A stretch of 64,000 nucleotides of DNA from Bacillus mesophilus (GCF_011008845.1 NZ_JAAIWM010000001.1:954229-1018228); one strand, 5' to 3'; counted from the stretch's first letter, positions 1-9,099 are shown. The notes: generated from the letters alone by a model not told the origin. Made by a program: numbers and translations.

Positions 1-319
1 CCCAGATCCCAAATAAGTAAACAGGAATATAAATGAGAAGCCACCTAGTATCTAATATATCTTTAGCCATTTGAATCTCACCTTGAAATGAATAAACCAT
101 CGCTAAGTTGACGTTTGCTTTTAGATTCACGATTACTTCCCAAATAAAAAGTACAAAACCACGTAAATATTTTGAAAGAAGCAAGTGTCCGAAACCCGGA
201 AATGCTGCACTCCACCATGCAATGATATATGGATTTCGCAAATGAATTTGAGTTGTACCCAAAATACTAACATGAGCTTTATAACGTCTTGCGGTGTTGT
301 TATTAGTATAATTGTTCAT
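1..319 (-). CDS. Membrane protein, 3' part cut off by window edge
   Basis: Reading from an ATG at 319 gives at least 106 residues with no stop before the window edge. The start is preceded by AAGGTGA about 7 bases upstream. The visible part has hydrophobic stretches (a WWSAAFPGFGHLLLSKY segment, then FVLFIWEVIV, and LLIYIPVYLFGIW at the edge), so it is probably a polytopic membrane protein. I recognise no catalytic motif and assign no function. The C-terminus lies outside the window. Confidence 0.7.
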   Translation of the reverse strand, partial: MNNYTNNNTARRYKAHVSILGTTQIHLRNPYIIAWWSAAFPGFGHLLLSKYLRGFVLFIWEVIVNLKANVNLAMVYSFQGEIQMAKDILDTRWLLIYIPVYLFGIW

Positions 320-471
320 AGGAAGTCACCTTAAGAATTACAATATTTAACTATTATCATTCCACCAAACTTCTATATATATTCGCTTCTTCAACTGAGC
401 TGCTATTACGTTCTTTTTGCAAAGTACCTATAAAAATAAAGTTTATTACTGCGCAGTAAGAGTCTAATACG

Positions 472-500
472 AAAAGACGATCACTAAGTAGGCAATCGTC
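472..500 (-). terminator. Possible terminator after the histidine phosphatase gene
   Basis: GACGAT (476-481) pairs with ATCGTC (495-500) across a 13-base loop. On the minus strand the stem is followed by a short TTTT run. It lies about 90 bases past the stop of the phosphatase gene. The stem is short, so the call is tentative. Confidence 0.35.
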
Positions 501-588
501 CTTTAGATGGATATTTTGTAACCAGTATATTTATACTGTGCTACAAATAAAGCTCTGAGCCTATGAACTTCCAATCCATTGTATGTAT

Positions 589-1164
589 TTATTTAAATGA
601 TTCACTCCATAGTCTTTCAATCTCTTTAAATAAATTCTCTTGAAAGGTTACTTTGTAAATGTCAGGCTTAGTAGTCTTGCTCAAAAAGTCGTGATTGTAG
701 CTTGAGTCATAGTAGTTCAAAATGCTCGTGAAAATATAACCATGCGTACCAAGAACAATTCTTTTTCCTTCAAATTGTTTAAGAATATCCTCTAAAGCTG
801 CACTGCCTCTTTTTTGTAGGTCACTTACGCTTTCTCCACCTTTATAGCTAAAGGTTGGATTTTCAAAAGCATATTTCACCGCTTCATCTGGATCATCAAA
901 CACGACATCCGCATCAGCTAACCAACCTTCTCGCAGTTGTTGATCAGTATGTACAGTTGTTTTAACATAATCAGCTATACCTTGAACAGTTTGAATTGCT
1001 CGAACATAGGAACTGCTATATACGATTTCAATGTCCTCATCTTTTAATAGGGTCATCACTCTTTCTGTATCTTTTCGTCCTTTATCTGATAACTCTCTCT
1101 TTTCTTCATTATGAATATCAAATTCTGAATGTGCGTGGCGTACAAAGTAGATAATCGTATCCAT
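589..1164 (-). CDS. Histidine phosphatase family protein (phosphoglycerate mutase-like)
   Basis: A 191-residue protein of the histidine phosphatase superfamily. The N-terminal RHAHSE motif (residues 9-14) carries the phospho-acceptor histidine, and the later GTHGY motif (about residue 140) supplies the second catalytic histidine. The size is that of a single-domain member such as the YhfR/GpmB-like proteins, and the substrate cannot be read from sequence. It is a stand-alone gene on the minus strand, unrelated to the defence genes further on. The superfamily assignment is firm; the physiological role is unknown. Confidence 0.85.
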   Translation of the reverse strand: MDTIIYFVRHAHSEFDIHNEEKRELSDKGRKDTERVMTLLKDEDIEIVYSSSYVRAIQTVQGIADYVKTTVHTDQQLREGWLADADVVFDDPDEAVKYAFENPTFSYKGGESVSDLQKRGSAALEDILKQFEGKRIVLGTHGYIFTSILNYYDSSYNHDFLSKTTKPDIYKVTFQENLFKEIERLWSESFK

Positions 1165-1323
1165 TTTTTATCCCCTTTATATTTCTATATATCAAAATAA
1201 TATTCGACTAAGTTTTTTTAAATCCCTTTATTAGTATATTTTGCCTCGTTCACTGAAGTCCTCTGTTTTCATATCAATAAAGAATTTAACAGAAACAATA
1301 TGAGTCTACTGGTACTGAAGAAT

Positions 1324-1830
1324 TTAAAATGTTGTTACTGGAATAATGCGGTCTGGATTATACAACAGTTGCCTTCTCCTAGGTTTACTAAACGAAACAA
1401 TACAAGATTCTGTTCGTGATAGTTGCTTCTTCATCACAGCAATCGAAATTGGAACTTCAAGGATTTGTTGGTTACGGAAGGTTATAATCGTAGATTGGAG
1501 TTGTGGTGTTAGATAGTGAATATGTTCATAGAAAATCCAGTTACAATTGTAGGATTCTGGAGAGATGGTTGGAAATGCATAGATATCTTCTAGAGGGTTA
1601 ATGGGTATGGGTGGACATTGGTGAAACGATTTTAAGTGCCCTAATGCTTTCTTTCTTCCTTCTAACGAGGCACCACCTTCTAAGCAGGCGTGTTCAATGA
1701 GTTTAATGGGAGTTTCTTTACAATAGTATTCGCCTTGGAGATCGATAATTTTGGATCCAAATGTGGGATGGTATGCAGGTAAAACGGCGAGGGTGCTTGC
1801 GGATATTTCGTAGTGTTTTATTTCTAACAA
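1324..1830 (-). CDS. comK: ComK-like competence transcription factor
   Basis: 168 residues resembling ComK, the master activator of competence genes in Bacillus. Family-like stretches are YEISASTLAVLP near the N-terminus, ACLEGGASLEGRKKA in the middle and IYAFPTISPES followed by NWIFYEHI. It is somewhat shorter than B. subtilis ComK (about 192 residues), mainly at the ends. The start is TTG at 1830, with AAAGGAG 8 bases upstream; no better ATG exists. It lies 54 bases downstream of a small HTH gene on the same strand, so the two may be co-transcribed. Whether it is a full competence activator or a ComK paralogue (some Bacillaceae carry ComK1/ComK2) cannot be settled here. Confidence 0.85.
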   Translation of the reverse strand: MLEIKHYEISASTLAVLPAYHPTFGSKIIDLQGEYYCKETPIKLIEHACLEGGASLEGRKKALGHLKSFHQCPPIPINPLEDIYAFPTISPESYNCNWIFYEHIHYLTPQLQSTIITFRNQQILEVPISIAVMKKQLSRTESCIVSFSKPRRRQLLYNPDRIIPVTTF

Positions 1831-1884
1831 ATGTTATTCTCCTTTATATTACTTTTACTTGTTTCATAGAATGCTCAAAAAGGA

Positions 1885-2145
1885 TTACTCTTCATCTGGA
1901 AAAACTCGCTTAGCCTCGGCTTCTGCTTCACGTACAAGCTCAGTCAGGTCAATTCCACAATCCAAAATAAGACGAACCATGGTTTGCCCACCTGGAAGGT
2001 TTTCGCCACGTTCAATATTTCCATAATTGTTCACGTGGATTCCAAGCTTTTCCGCAAAATCATCCTGAGTTTCAGCCATTTCTTGTCGCTGCTCACGAAG
2101 CTTTTGTCCTAATAACTTAGTAAATAATTGGTTCCTTTTTGACAT
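1885..2145 (-). CDS. Small XRE-type helix-turn-helix regulator
   Basis: 86 residues when started at the ATG at 2145, which has AAAGGAG 8 bases upstream; a GTG one codon earlier would be too close to the RBS. The sequence has an HTH_3-like pattern: KLREQRQEMAETQDDFAEKLG, then VNNYGNIERGENLP as recognition helix and turn. There is no effector domain. It sits directly upstream of the comK-like gene on the same strand, so it may be co-expressed with it or regulate it. That link is inference from position only. Confidence 0.75.
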   Translation of the reverse strand: MSKRNQLFTKLLGQKLREQRQEMAETQDDFAEKLGIHVNNYGNIERGENLPGGQTMVRLILDCGIDLTELVREAEAEAKRVFPDEE

Positions 2146-2291
2146 CACTCTATCTCCTTTGAACCAATTATGAAAGGATAGCTAGGAGATTAGAACAATG
2201 TATACATTGGGTTTTGTAAAGATTACAGAAGTTAGAATTTTATCCCTTGCTGTAACTGTGTTTGCCAATAGAAAATGTTAGAGATTTGAAA

Positions 2292-2335
2292 GTAAAAAAG
2301 CCTATACCTCTTTATTTTTATCGAGGAATAAGCTT
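2292..2335 (-). terminator. Rho-independent terminator downstream of the TetR gene
   Basis: AAGCCTATACCTC (2298-2310) pairs with GAGGAATAAGCTT (2323-2335), with one mismatch and one wobble. On the minus strand the stem is followed by a T run (complement of the A run at 2292-2297). It is about 120 bases beyond the stop of the TetR-family gene. Confidence 0.6.
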
Positions 2336-2453
2336 ATGGTGCAGTGAAGCCAAATATAAATCATTTTCTAGTGAATAGTATATTTGAACTGTGAAGCGAT
2401 GACACTTTTTTAGTCTTTTTCCTTAAAATAAATTCCCTTGTTAAAGAATGTTA

Positions 2454-3065
2454 TTATTTCTTAAAGCCACTTGCTTGAAACGGTCCCTCTACTGTGACAA
2501 TCCCTATATACCGTGCAATCTCTTGTGGAGTTTCCTTTAACTCATTTTGTAGCCATTGTTGTATGACACCTAAGTGAGCTGAAACTATATAAGAGAGCAA
2601 ATACTCTCTAGGCACTTTCATGCGATCTTCATTTGCTTCTATTTCTTTTAAAAATACCTTCCCGATGTTTGTTTTAATATAATCCTTTAGCTTTATCTGA
2701 AAGGCCACATTTCCATTCGGTCCAAGGACTGCTTTCATAAAAGCCGCATTGTCTTTAATGTACTCCAGTAGCTTTACTGAAAACGCAAGCGGTTTCTGAT
2801 TTTCACTAAATTTCCTTAAATCATCCACTTTAATATCCTTTGCAATGTCTTCAATTTCATGGAAAATTTCGTTTTCACATTTCTCTAGCAAATCAAACTT
2901 ATCCTGATAATGTAAATAAAAGGTGCCACGATTTATATCTGCACTTGTTGTAATATCTCTGACTGTAATTGATTCAAACCCCTTTTCGTCTATTAAAACT
3001 GCTAGTGCCTCCCGAATCAATCTTTTCGTGCGAGCAATTCGACGGTCAACCTTTTGTTCTGACAT
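2454..3065 (-). CDS. TetR/AcrR family transcriptional repressor
   Basis: 203 residues from the ATG at 3065 (a GTG three codons upstream is possible; neither has a strong RBS). The N-terminal DNA-binding domain is clear: RTKRLIREALAVLIDEKGFE, then ITVRDITTSADINRGTFYLHY, the classic TetR HTH with the GTFYxHF-like end. The C-terminal part is the variable ligand-binding domain. It is transcribed divergently from the YhgE-like gene at 3239, and a palindrome in the intergenic region is a likely operator. It probably represses that membrane-protein operon and may regulate itself. Confidence 0.9.
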   Translation of the reverse strand: MSEQKVDRRIARTKRLIREALAVLIDEKGFESITVRDITTSADINRGTFYLHYQDKFDLLEKCENEIFHEIEDIAKDIKVDDLRKFSENQKPLAFSVKLLEYIKDNAAFMKAVLGPNGNVAFQIKLKDYIKTNIGKVFLKEIEANEDRMKVPREYLLSYIVSAHLGVIQQWLQNELKETPQEIARYIGIVTVEGPFQASGFKK

Positions 3066-3156
3066 TTTACACACCCACTTTTGAAATTTTTTTAGAGATT
3101 ATGAACAGAAGACCTTTAAAGTGTTGATTTCACAACAATAACGTAATTACTGATTA

Positions 3157-3184
3157 TTGAATTCACTAATATACAAATTATAAT
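3157..3184 (+). promoter_or_regulatory. Predicted sigma-A promoter of the YhgE-like operon
   Basis: TTGAAT (3157-3162) and TATAAT (3179-3184) with a 16-base spacer, in the intergenic region in front of the gene starting at 3239. Predicted by eye only. Confidence 0.55.
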
Positions 3185-3200
3185 AGATACTGTGATCATT

Positions 3201-3219
3201 AATCAACACGGTGTTTATT
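3201..3219. promoter_or_regulatory. Candidate TetR operator palindrome
   Basis: AATCAACAC-G-GTGTTTATT is a 19-base palindrome with one mismatched pair. It lies just downstream of the predicted -10 box and upstream of the RBS of the gene at 3239, where a bound repressor would block transcription. One half site (GTGTTGATT) recurs at 3121-3129 on the TetR side. This fits divergent auto- and cross-regulation by the neighbouring TetR protein. Confidence 0.55.
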
Positions 3220-3238
3220 ATAAGGAGGAATAGATTTT

Positions 3239-4444
3239 ATGAAATTCTTTAAACAAAAATTAGTCGTATTGTCACCTTTACTTGTCCTTACAGTTGCTCT
3301 TATTTTTTCACTTACATTGGTTCCATCTATTAACCCTACTCCGAAGAATATGCCGATTGCAATCGTCAACGAAGATGAAGGGGTTGAAATTCCGAAGCAA
3401 GGGAAAATGAATATGGGAAATGCACTTGTTGAAAAAGTTCAAGCTATATCCAGAGAAGACTCTAATGAAGAAACGATTATTAATTGGATATCGATATCAG
3501 ATCGAGACACGGTTATGGAAGGATTGAACAATAAAGAGTATTATGCAGCACTCTTCATCCCTAACGATTTTAGTCAAGACCAAGCTTCTCTTCAATCACC
3601 AAAACCTTCTTCACCTAACATTGAAATATTAATCAATGAGGGGATGAATGCTACAGCCGCAAGAATGGCTGGGCAAATGCTTTCAAGAATTACTGAAAAC
3701 ATCAGTCACAATGTTTCAATGCAATTACTTGCTGGATTTGAAAAGCAAGGAGAGAATATACCACCTAATCAGGTTGCTCTATTAATAGATCCCCTTACTG
3801 TAACTGAAACAAATGTTAACGCAGTTGGAACACATAGTGCAAATGGGAATGCACCTGTTTCATTCATTCAACCCCTTTGGATGAGTAGCATTGTTGGGGC
3901 AGCTATTGTCTTCTTTTCAATGAGGAAAATGAAAATAGTAAACAGAAGAGAAAGTCTCTTATCAAAACTCACTCAGACAGTTGCTGGATCTCTTTTATCC
4001 TTTATTGTTGGATTTGGGTTAACCGGTATTTTGGACAGTTGGTTAGGCTTCCATATTCCAAACTTTTTAGACACAGCATTATTTGTGAGCTTATCGTATT
4101 TAACTTTCTTTTTACTAATATCCGCCGTAACTAATTGGTTTGGTTTTAAAGGTATCGGAGTATTCGCTTTACTCTTTTTCTTTGGAATACCACTTTTATC
4201 AATGCCTCCTGAATTTATGTCTTCCTTTTACCGAGACTGGATTCACTCTTGGCTGCCAATGCGATTTAGTGTAGAAGGTCTCCGCAACTTATTGTATTTT
4301 GGAAAATCTTTACGTGTTGATGGTCCAACCCTAGCTCTATTTAATATTTCGTGGATCAGTCTTTTAATCATATTTGTTTCGGCGTTTAAACCCATACCAG
4401 AAAATGAGCATGGCCACAGTAAAGTGAACATGAATGAGGGGTGA
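3239..4444 (+). CDS. YhgE/Pip-type (ABC-2-like) membrane protein
   Basis: 401 residues with the layout of YhgE/Pip or DUF3533-type proteins: an N-terminal transmembrane helix (about residues 8-30), a large extracytoplasmic domain with the family's PIAIVNEDEG motif, then five or six C-terminal helices from about residue 210. The family is known from phage-receptor (Pip) and export-related proteins and resembles ABC-2 permeases without an ATPase. It starts at ATG 3239 behind GGAGG and is followed after six bases by the Fe-S protein gene. A divergent TetR regulator suggests induction by a small molecule. The transported substrate is unknown. Confidence 0.8.
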   Translation: MKFFKQKLVVLSPLLVLTVALIFSLTLVPSINPTPKNMPIAIVNEDEGVEIPKQGKMNMGNALVEKVQAISREDSNEETIINWISISDRDTVMEGLNNKEYYAALFIPNDFSQDQASLQSPKPSSPNIEILINEGMNATAARMAGQMLSRITENISHNVSMQLLAGFEKQGENIPPNQVALLIDPLTVTETNVNAVGTHSANGNAPVSFIQPLWMSSIVGAAIVFFSMRKMKIVNRRESLLSKLTQTVAGSLLSFIVGFGLTGILDSWLGFHIPNFLDTALFVSLSYLTFFLLISAVTNWFGFKGIGVFALLFFFGIPLLSMPPEFMSSFYRDWIHSWLPMRFSVEGLRNLLYFGKSLRVDGPTLALFNISWISLLIIFVSAFKPIPENEHGHSKVNMNEG

Positions 4445-4450
4445 TTGGAG

Positions 4451-5437
4451 ATGGCAGAATTACAGGAGAAAAAGGAAAGAAATTTAGATCATCTCATAGA
4501 ATTCATGGAAACGAAGCCTAGAAATTTTGGAGAACTAGTTCATTCAGCAGCTGATTCAAAGCCACGTCGTTCTTTTGCACCTTTAATTGCTAAGAATGAG
4601 ACATCGCTTAAAAACTTTACGTTTTCACAAAAATTAAAAATTGCGCCTAGAATGGCAAGATTAATGAAGGGAATGTGGAATGGTAAACGTTACTATAGTA
4701 AAAGAGTTGAATCGAAACAAACAGAAGCTCCATTGGAAGTTTTTGAGGAAATAAAACAATTGGTTCAAAGATTAGGAGCTATTGATGTAAAATTCGTAAA
4801 GGATTTACCGTTGAAGCAAGTATTTAAAGGTAAATCAATACCTCATCAAAACGCAATCGTGTTCACCGTTGAGATGGACAATGATAAAATCCAAACTGCC
4901 CCGAGCTTTGAATGCTTTGCTGAAGTAGCAAAGGGATACGGTGATTTGGCTGTCATTTCAAATGAAGTGTGTAAGTTTATTCGAAAAAAAGGGTACTCTG
5001 CTTATCCAAGCACGGCAATGGGCGGACAAATGGATTACGTTGCAATGGGTGAATTAGCAGGTTTAGGAGCAATCGGATATCATGGACTTCTAATTACACC
5101 TGATGCCGGAGCTCGAGTTCGAATAAGTACCATTTATACAGATATTGATACGTTTCCTGTCGAGACAGAAAATCAACACCTATGGGTACGAGATTTTTGC
5201 TCATACTGTAGAAAATGTGTTCGAAGCTGTCCAGTTCAAGCAATTAACAATGAACCACAAGTGAATGATAATGGAGATATAACGTGTATCGATTATAAAA
5301 CATGCATTAAATATTTCTCTGCAAATTATGGTTGTGCAAACTGCATTAAAGTATGCCCTTTTAGTACAGCAGGTTATGATAAAATACAAAAGGGTTATTT
5401 AAAGAAAAAAAGTGCAAATGAGAGAACTGACAATTAG
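4451..5437 (+). CDS. 4Fe-4S reductive dehalogenase-like protein
   Basis: 328 residues from the ATG at 4451 (GAGGGG about 9 bases upstream); a TTG at 4445 is too near the RBS. The C-terminal third carries two ferredoxin-type clusters: CSYCRKCVRSCP, then a CANCIKVCPF motif. Ahead of them is GLLITPDAGARVRIS, resembling the cobalamin-binding region of reductive dehalogenases and epoxyqueuosine reductase (QueG). There is no Tat signal peptide, so it is probably cytoplasmic. It forms a two-gene operon with the YhgE-like membrane protein under a TetR regulator. The reaction is not known; a redox role linked to a small-molecule stress response is inference. Confidence 0.75.
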   Translation: MAELQEKKERNLDHLIEFMETKPRNFGELVHSAADSKPRRSFAPLIAKNETSLKNFTFSQKLKIAPRMARLMKGMWNGKRYYSKRVESKQTEAPLEVFEEIKQLVQRLGAIDVKFVKDLPLKQVFKGKSIPHQNAIVFTVEMDNDKIQTAPSFECFAEVAKGYGDLAVISNEVCKFIRKKGYSAYPSTAMGGQMDYVAMGELAGLGAIGYHGLLITPDAGARVRISTIYTDIDTFPVETENQHLWVRDFCSYCRKCVRSCPVQAINNEPQVNDNGDITCIDYKTCIKYFSANYGCANCIKVCPFSTAGYDKIQKGYLKKKSANERTDN

Positions 5438-5466
5438 GTACAACTAATTTAGAATCAATAGATGAA

Positions 5467-5508
5467 AAGAGGCATTCCATAAGCTCGAAGGGTTTTGGAG
5501 TGCCTCTT
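5467..5508 (+). terminator. Hairpin after the Fe-S protein gene
   Basis: AAGAGGCATTCCA (5467-5479) pairs with TGGAGTGCCTCTT (5496-5508), a 13-base stem with one G-T pair. It lies 30 bases past the stop. The following T run is weak, so termination efficiency is uncertain. Confidence 0.55.
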
Positions 5509-5701
5509 GCTATCCAATCCAACGAGGTGCTATTCCTTTAGTGAAATAGTAAAATCCTAACTCTTTTCTTCAGGGAAGCCATGGGGACAGGGACTATGTG
5601 CCAATCACTTTTCTACTAGAGTAAGGTTAGATAAAATTCATTCAAAAACTAGAACTTTATGGTTACTAGTTTGTATTAAGACATATTGAATATGATTCGC
5701 T

Positions 5702-6853
5702 TTAATCTTCTATTTCATAATACCCACGGTCATCCCCATAATATTTGTTATATCGTTTCATAAACTTATAGAAAAGATAGGAACCGATTACCTTCACAAT
5801 AGCATAGCCTGGAATACCAAAAATGACACCGATGACACCAAATAAATTACCTGCAATCAATAAAACTAGGATAATCGTTAATGGATGAACTTTCATCGTT
5901 TTCCCCATGATATTCGGAGAGACGAAATTCCCTTCTAAAAATTGGACTGCTATCCAAACAATTCCTAGCTTTAGCAACATAAATGGGGAGTTGACGATGG
6001 CAATGATCACAGCAGGAATAATAGCAATGGTTGGTCCTAAATAAGGAACTACACTTGTCACGGCTGCGACAATAGCCAATGTAAATGCATATTCAAGTCC
6101 TATGATCAGATATCCAATAAATAATAGAATACCAATCACCGTTGCGACAATAATCTGACCTTGGATGTAAGAACCAACTTGCGTATCGATATTATTTAAA
6201 ATTTGCTTGGTGTCATCTCTAAACTTCGGCGGAAATAATTTTATGGTATAACGTTGAAACCTTTTTCCATCCTTTAATAAGAAAAATAAAATAAATGGAA
6301 AGGTTACAATAGATACAATAGTAGTTGTAATGGTACTAGCAACATTCTGTATCCCTTGAAAACCACTTGAAATATAAGTTCCAATCAATTTTGGCAATTC
6401 ACCTAATCTCTCTGTTATCAAGTTATAACCATCATCATAATACGGCGCTAATAAAGAATTCTGCGCCCATTCTGTCATACTATCCTCTAACTGCTTTAAA
6501 TAACTTGGAAATGTTTGAACTAAATCTTTCACCTGCGCTTCAATCGATGGAGCAGTTAACAGGATCACTCCAGTTAATGCACCACTAATACCGAGAATAA
6601 GAATGATTATTCCCCACATTTTTTTAATACGAAATCTTTCAAGCATTTCTACAACCGGATTTAATAGATAGTATGCAACAAATGCTAGGATTACTGGAGG
6701 TGCAATGGTAGATAAAATGACCTTTAGTGGATAAAAGATAAAAGAAATTTTCGTATAAATATATATGGTAATACCCACTAGAATAAGAAAAGCTAATAGG
6801 TATAAAACATTTTTACCACCAATTAATTTTAAAAATTTATTTTGTCCTTCCAT
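5702..6853 (-). CDS. yueF: AI-2E family transporter (YueF-like permease)
   Basis: 383 residues with the AI-2E/PerM family layout: paired N-terminal hydrophobic helices, a central amphipathic segment (about residues 100-200), and a C-terminal helix block containing AAVTSVVPYLGPTIAIIPA and NIMGKTMKVHPLTI, both family hallmarks. I chose the ATG at 6853 because AAGGGG lies 9 bases upstream; the earlier ATG at 6862 abuts the RBS. It most resembles B. subtilis YueF. Members export various substrates, some acting as Na+/H+ antiporters, so the AI-2 label is historical. Confidence 0.85.
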   Translation of the reverse strand: MEGQNKFLKLIGGKNVLYLLAFLILVGITIYIYTKISFIFYPLKVILSTIAPPVILAFVAYYLLNPVVEMLERFRIKKMWGIIILILGISGALTGVILLTAPSIEAQVKDLVQTFPSYLKQLEDSMTEWAQNSLLAPYYDDGYNLITERLGELPKLIGTYISSGFQGIQNVASTITTTIVSIVTFPFILFFLLKDGKRFQRYTIKLFPPKFRDDTKQILNNIDTQVGSYIQGQIIVATVIGILLFIGYLIIGLEYAFTLAIVAAVTSVVPYLGPTIAIIPAVIIAIVNSPFMLLKLGIVWIAVQFLEGNFVSPNIMGKTMKVHPLTIILVLLIAGNLFGVIGVIFGIPGYAIVKVIGSYLFYKFMKRYNKYYGDDRGYYEIED

Positions 6854-7103
6854 AAAAGACATCCCCTTTAAAGGTAATGTACCACCTAACTTAAGTTTAA
6901 AGGAGTTGTGCTCAGAGGTAGTTTATCTCTTTTTTAGACACTCCTATCTTTAATTACTAATACCACAGTTCACATTCTTTCAAACTAAAATTAACAGTAT
7001 AGAAAGATGATCATCTGATGTATAGGAATGGATGTTCACCTATAAAATACTCTTTATAAATCGAGCAAAAACCTAATCTCATCGATACAAAAATTATTGT
7101 CTT

Positions 7104-7144
7104 TACAAAAAAGAAGCCTGTCTCCTAAAACCTTGGAAACAGAC
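7104..7144 (-). terminator. Rho-independent terminator of the DUF1232 gene
   Basis: GCCTGTCTCC (7116-7125) pairs with GGAAACAGAC (7135-7144) through two wobble pairs. On the minus strand it is followed by TTCTTTTTT. It starts 12 bases past the stop of the gene ending at 7156. Confidence 0.75.
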
Positions 7145-7155
7145 TCCTACTATTC

Positions 7156-7671
7156 TTATCTACCTAACTTATCATCAATATCTGATGTATCCACATTCTC
7201 GCCAAATAAATCCTTTAGTTTACTTTTCGCTTGCATTTTTATATCATCATCCACATATAAAGCTACTTGAGCTAAAGCGATTAGTAGAGCACTTAAGTCA
7301 TCAACATATCCTACACCAACTGCTATGTCTGGTATAAGATCTAGAGGTAAAATAAAGTAACCTAAAGCCCCAACAATGGTTGCTTTAACTTTTAATGGCA
7401 CCTCTGGCTTTTGAAGTGTGTAATAAAGTAATAGGACAGCATAGACTACAGATGTTCCAGCTTTTTTAGAGAATTTTTGAACCTTAGTCCAGAACTTTTC
7501 CTCTGAGAAATGTTTTTCGTGTTGATTAAGATCTTCAGTATTCAGTTTTTCTGCTTCATCTTTTAAATCAGCAATTAATTCTTCTTCAATTTCAATTTTG
7601 TCGACTTCTTCAATAGTAGATGAGGATAGTTTATCTAGATCTGTTTTCTTCTTAAATAGGTCTTTTAACAT
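7156..7671 (-). CDS. YkvA/DUF1232 family membrane protein
   Basis: 171 residues from the ATG at 7671, which has GGAG 8 bases upstream; the longer reading from 7761 overlaps the gene before it and lacks an RBS. An acidic N-terminal half (EEVDKIEIEEELIADLKDE) precedes the DUF1232 domain, with the hallmark GYFILPLDLIPD followed by GYVDDLSALLIAL. Members are small membrane-associated proteins of unknown function. It is next to, and downstream of, the DUF4230 gene on the same strand and ends at a strong terminator. Confidence 0.85.
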   Translation of the reverse strand: MLKDLFKKKTDLDKLSSSTIEEVDKIEIEEELIADLKDEAEKLNTEDLNQHEKHFSEEKFWTKVQKFSKKAGTSVVYAVLLLYYTLQKPEVPLKVKATIVGALGYFILPLDLIPDIAVGVGYVDDLSALLIALAQVALYVDDDIKMQAKSKLKDLFGENVDTSDIDDKLGR

Positions 7672-7744
7672 GAAATCACTCCAATGTTTAGTAATTAGTA
7701 GATTAGTACATGCCTGTCCCAGGTAGCATGGGCAGGCCATTCTA

Positions 7745-8506
7745 TTAGTTAAACGTGACATTTACCGTATAACCAATATTCTTAAAAAATTCCTTCAACG
7801 CTTTCTCTGCATTTTTCTCTGCAGTATCTAATAAACCAATAGAAATGGCTTCTTGACGAATTTGCTCTTGTGCCAATGCAGCCAGTTCAAACCCCTCAGC
7901 CATTTTAACATCACCACGGAAAATCCCACTATTGTCAACGGATTGTATTTTATCCATCTGTAAGGATGGATCCTGGAGGAACTCTGCATGAGGAAGGGTA
8001 ATATCTATTTCTTTTGTTTCTTCATTAATAACCATATCATCAGAAGTAATTCCTTTCAAATCAACACCAGCCAAAACCGTCCCAGGTACAACTAATAGCA
8101 GTTCTCGCTTTGTTCCTGGTAGATTAATAGACAAGATATTCTTGCTATCCTCTTGGTGGATAACTGCTTTCGTATGAACTTCAGCTGTTGCCAGTGTAGC
8201 TAGCTCTTGAACATGTTCAACAAACACGATTGACTCTTGTTTGAAGTTATTGCCCGCAATTGACCAAATTACCCCTGACGCGATGACTAAAACAACAAGG
8301 ATGAACATGGCCAACTTTGCCTTGGATCTACTAGCTTTTGAGACAGACTTAAATATTCCTTTAGGTGGGGAAAAAGATCTTGAATTTTGATTTACTGCAA
8401 TAGTTGCAGCCATTTGCTGTTGTGCTTCGTTTAGTTCTCTTAACTGTCTTTCTAGCTGTGCAATTCTTTCGTCTTTTTCTTCTATAATATCTTTATTTGT
8501 ATCCAA
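7745..8506 (-). CDS. DUF4230 domain protein, membrane-anchored
   Basis: 253 residues if it starts at the TTG at 8506, which has AAAGGTGAG six bases upstream; the ATG at 8524 has no RBS. Layout: N-terminal coiled coil (ERIAQLERQLRELNEAQQQM), one transmembrane helix (about residues 70-90, AMFILVVLVIASGVIWSI), then an extracytoplasmic DUF4230 domain with GTVLAGVDLKGIT and EEIDITLPHAEFL-like strands. Function of the family is unknown. The DUF1232 gene follows on the same strand; about 75 bases separate them, including a GC-rich hairpin (about 7711-7736). Confidence 0.75.
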   Translation of the reverse strand: MDTNKDIIEEKDERIAQLERQLRELNEAQQQMAATIAVNQNSRSFSPPKGIFKSVSKASRSKAKLAMFILVVLVIASGVIWSIAGNNFKQESIVFVEHVQELATLATAEVHTKAVIHQEDSKNILSINLPGTKRELLLVVPGTVLAGVDLKGITSDDMVINEETKEIDITLPHAEFLQDPSLQMDKIQSVDNSGIFRGDVKMAEGFELAALAQEQIRQEAISIGLLDTAEKNAEKALKEFFKNIGYTVNVTFN

Positions 8507-9099
8507 TTTGTTCTCACCTTTCATTTTTACAAATACAGTGCTTATCCTTTTAATCCATTAATCTATTATGTGAGGAATTATTTAAATAATAGCACATGTA
8601 ACGGAACTTATACCTAGGTTGTAGCAAATACTCACCTAGTAAAGCACCAGGTTTTGTTATGACTTTCGATTTCTTTTTCTAAATTAGATGAAATGAATAC
8701 TTACTATGTTAATTTAATAAATACTTTAGGTCTATAGAAAAGGCTGGAAGACTATATTACGCTCTCTTGTTTAGCGTATTTAAGATTTTGTAAAGGTCCA
8801 CTCTTCCAATGATTGTTTTAGGGTGAACATCTCGTTTTACAAGTTGTAATCTACTGGAAGGTTCCAATAATTCATCTACTGTTGGTTTGCTTCGCTATCA
8901 GTATCAGAAAGTATTCTTATCCATCTTTTTTTGCCAACAGCGTTCACAATGTTCCTGCACAGTTCTAAATCGATGAGAACTTTCTAGGGAAAAGAGTATT
9001 GCTAAACAGGTATCCTTTCTGTTGGTGGTTCTCCAATCATCTTATTGGCCGAATATTTTTAAGCATCCGGTTCCTCGAAGAAACATGCATAGGAGGATT
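8507..9099. other. Intergenic region with decayed coding sequence
   Basis: About 590 bases with no intact gene. On the minus strand, roughly 9090 to 8745, several frames give protein-like stretches broken by stops (for example DLELCRNIVNAVGKKRW in one frame and RLQLVKRDVHPKTIIGR in another). This looks like a gene remnant with frameshifts and stops. I could not identify the parent family. Confidence 0.4.

Noticed and set aside
7672..7761. 30-residue N-terminal extension of the DUF1232 protein
   Set aside because: It overlaps the end of the DUF4230 gene, lacks an RBS and has a non-family sequence; ATG 7671 has a good RBS.
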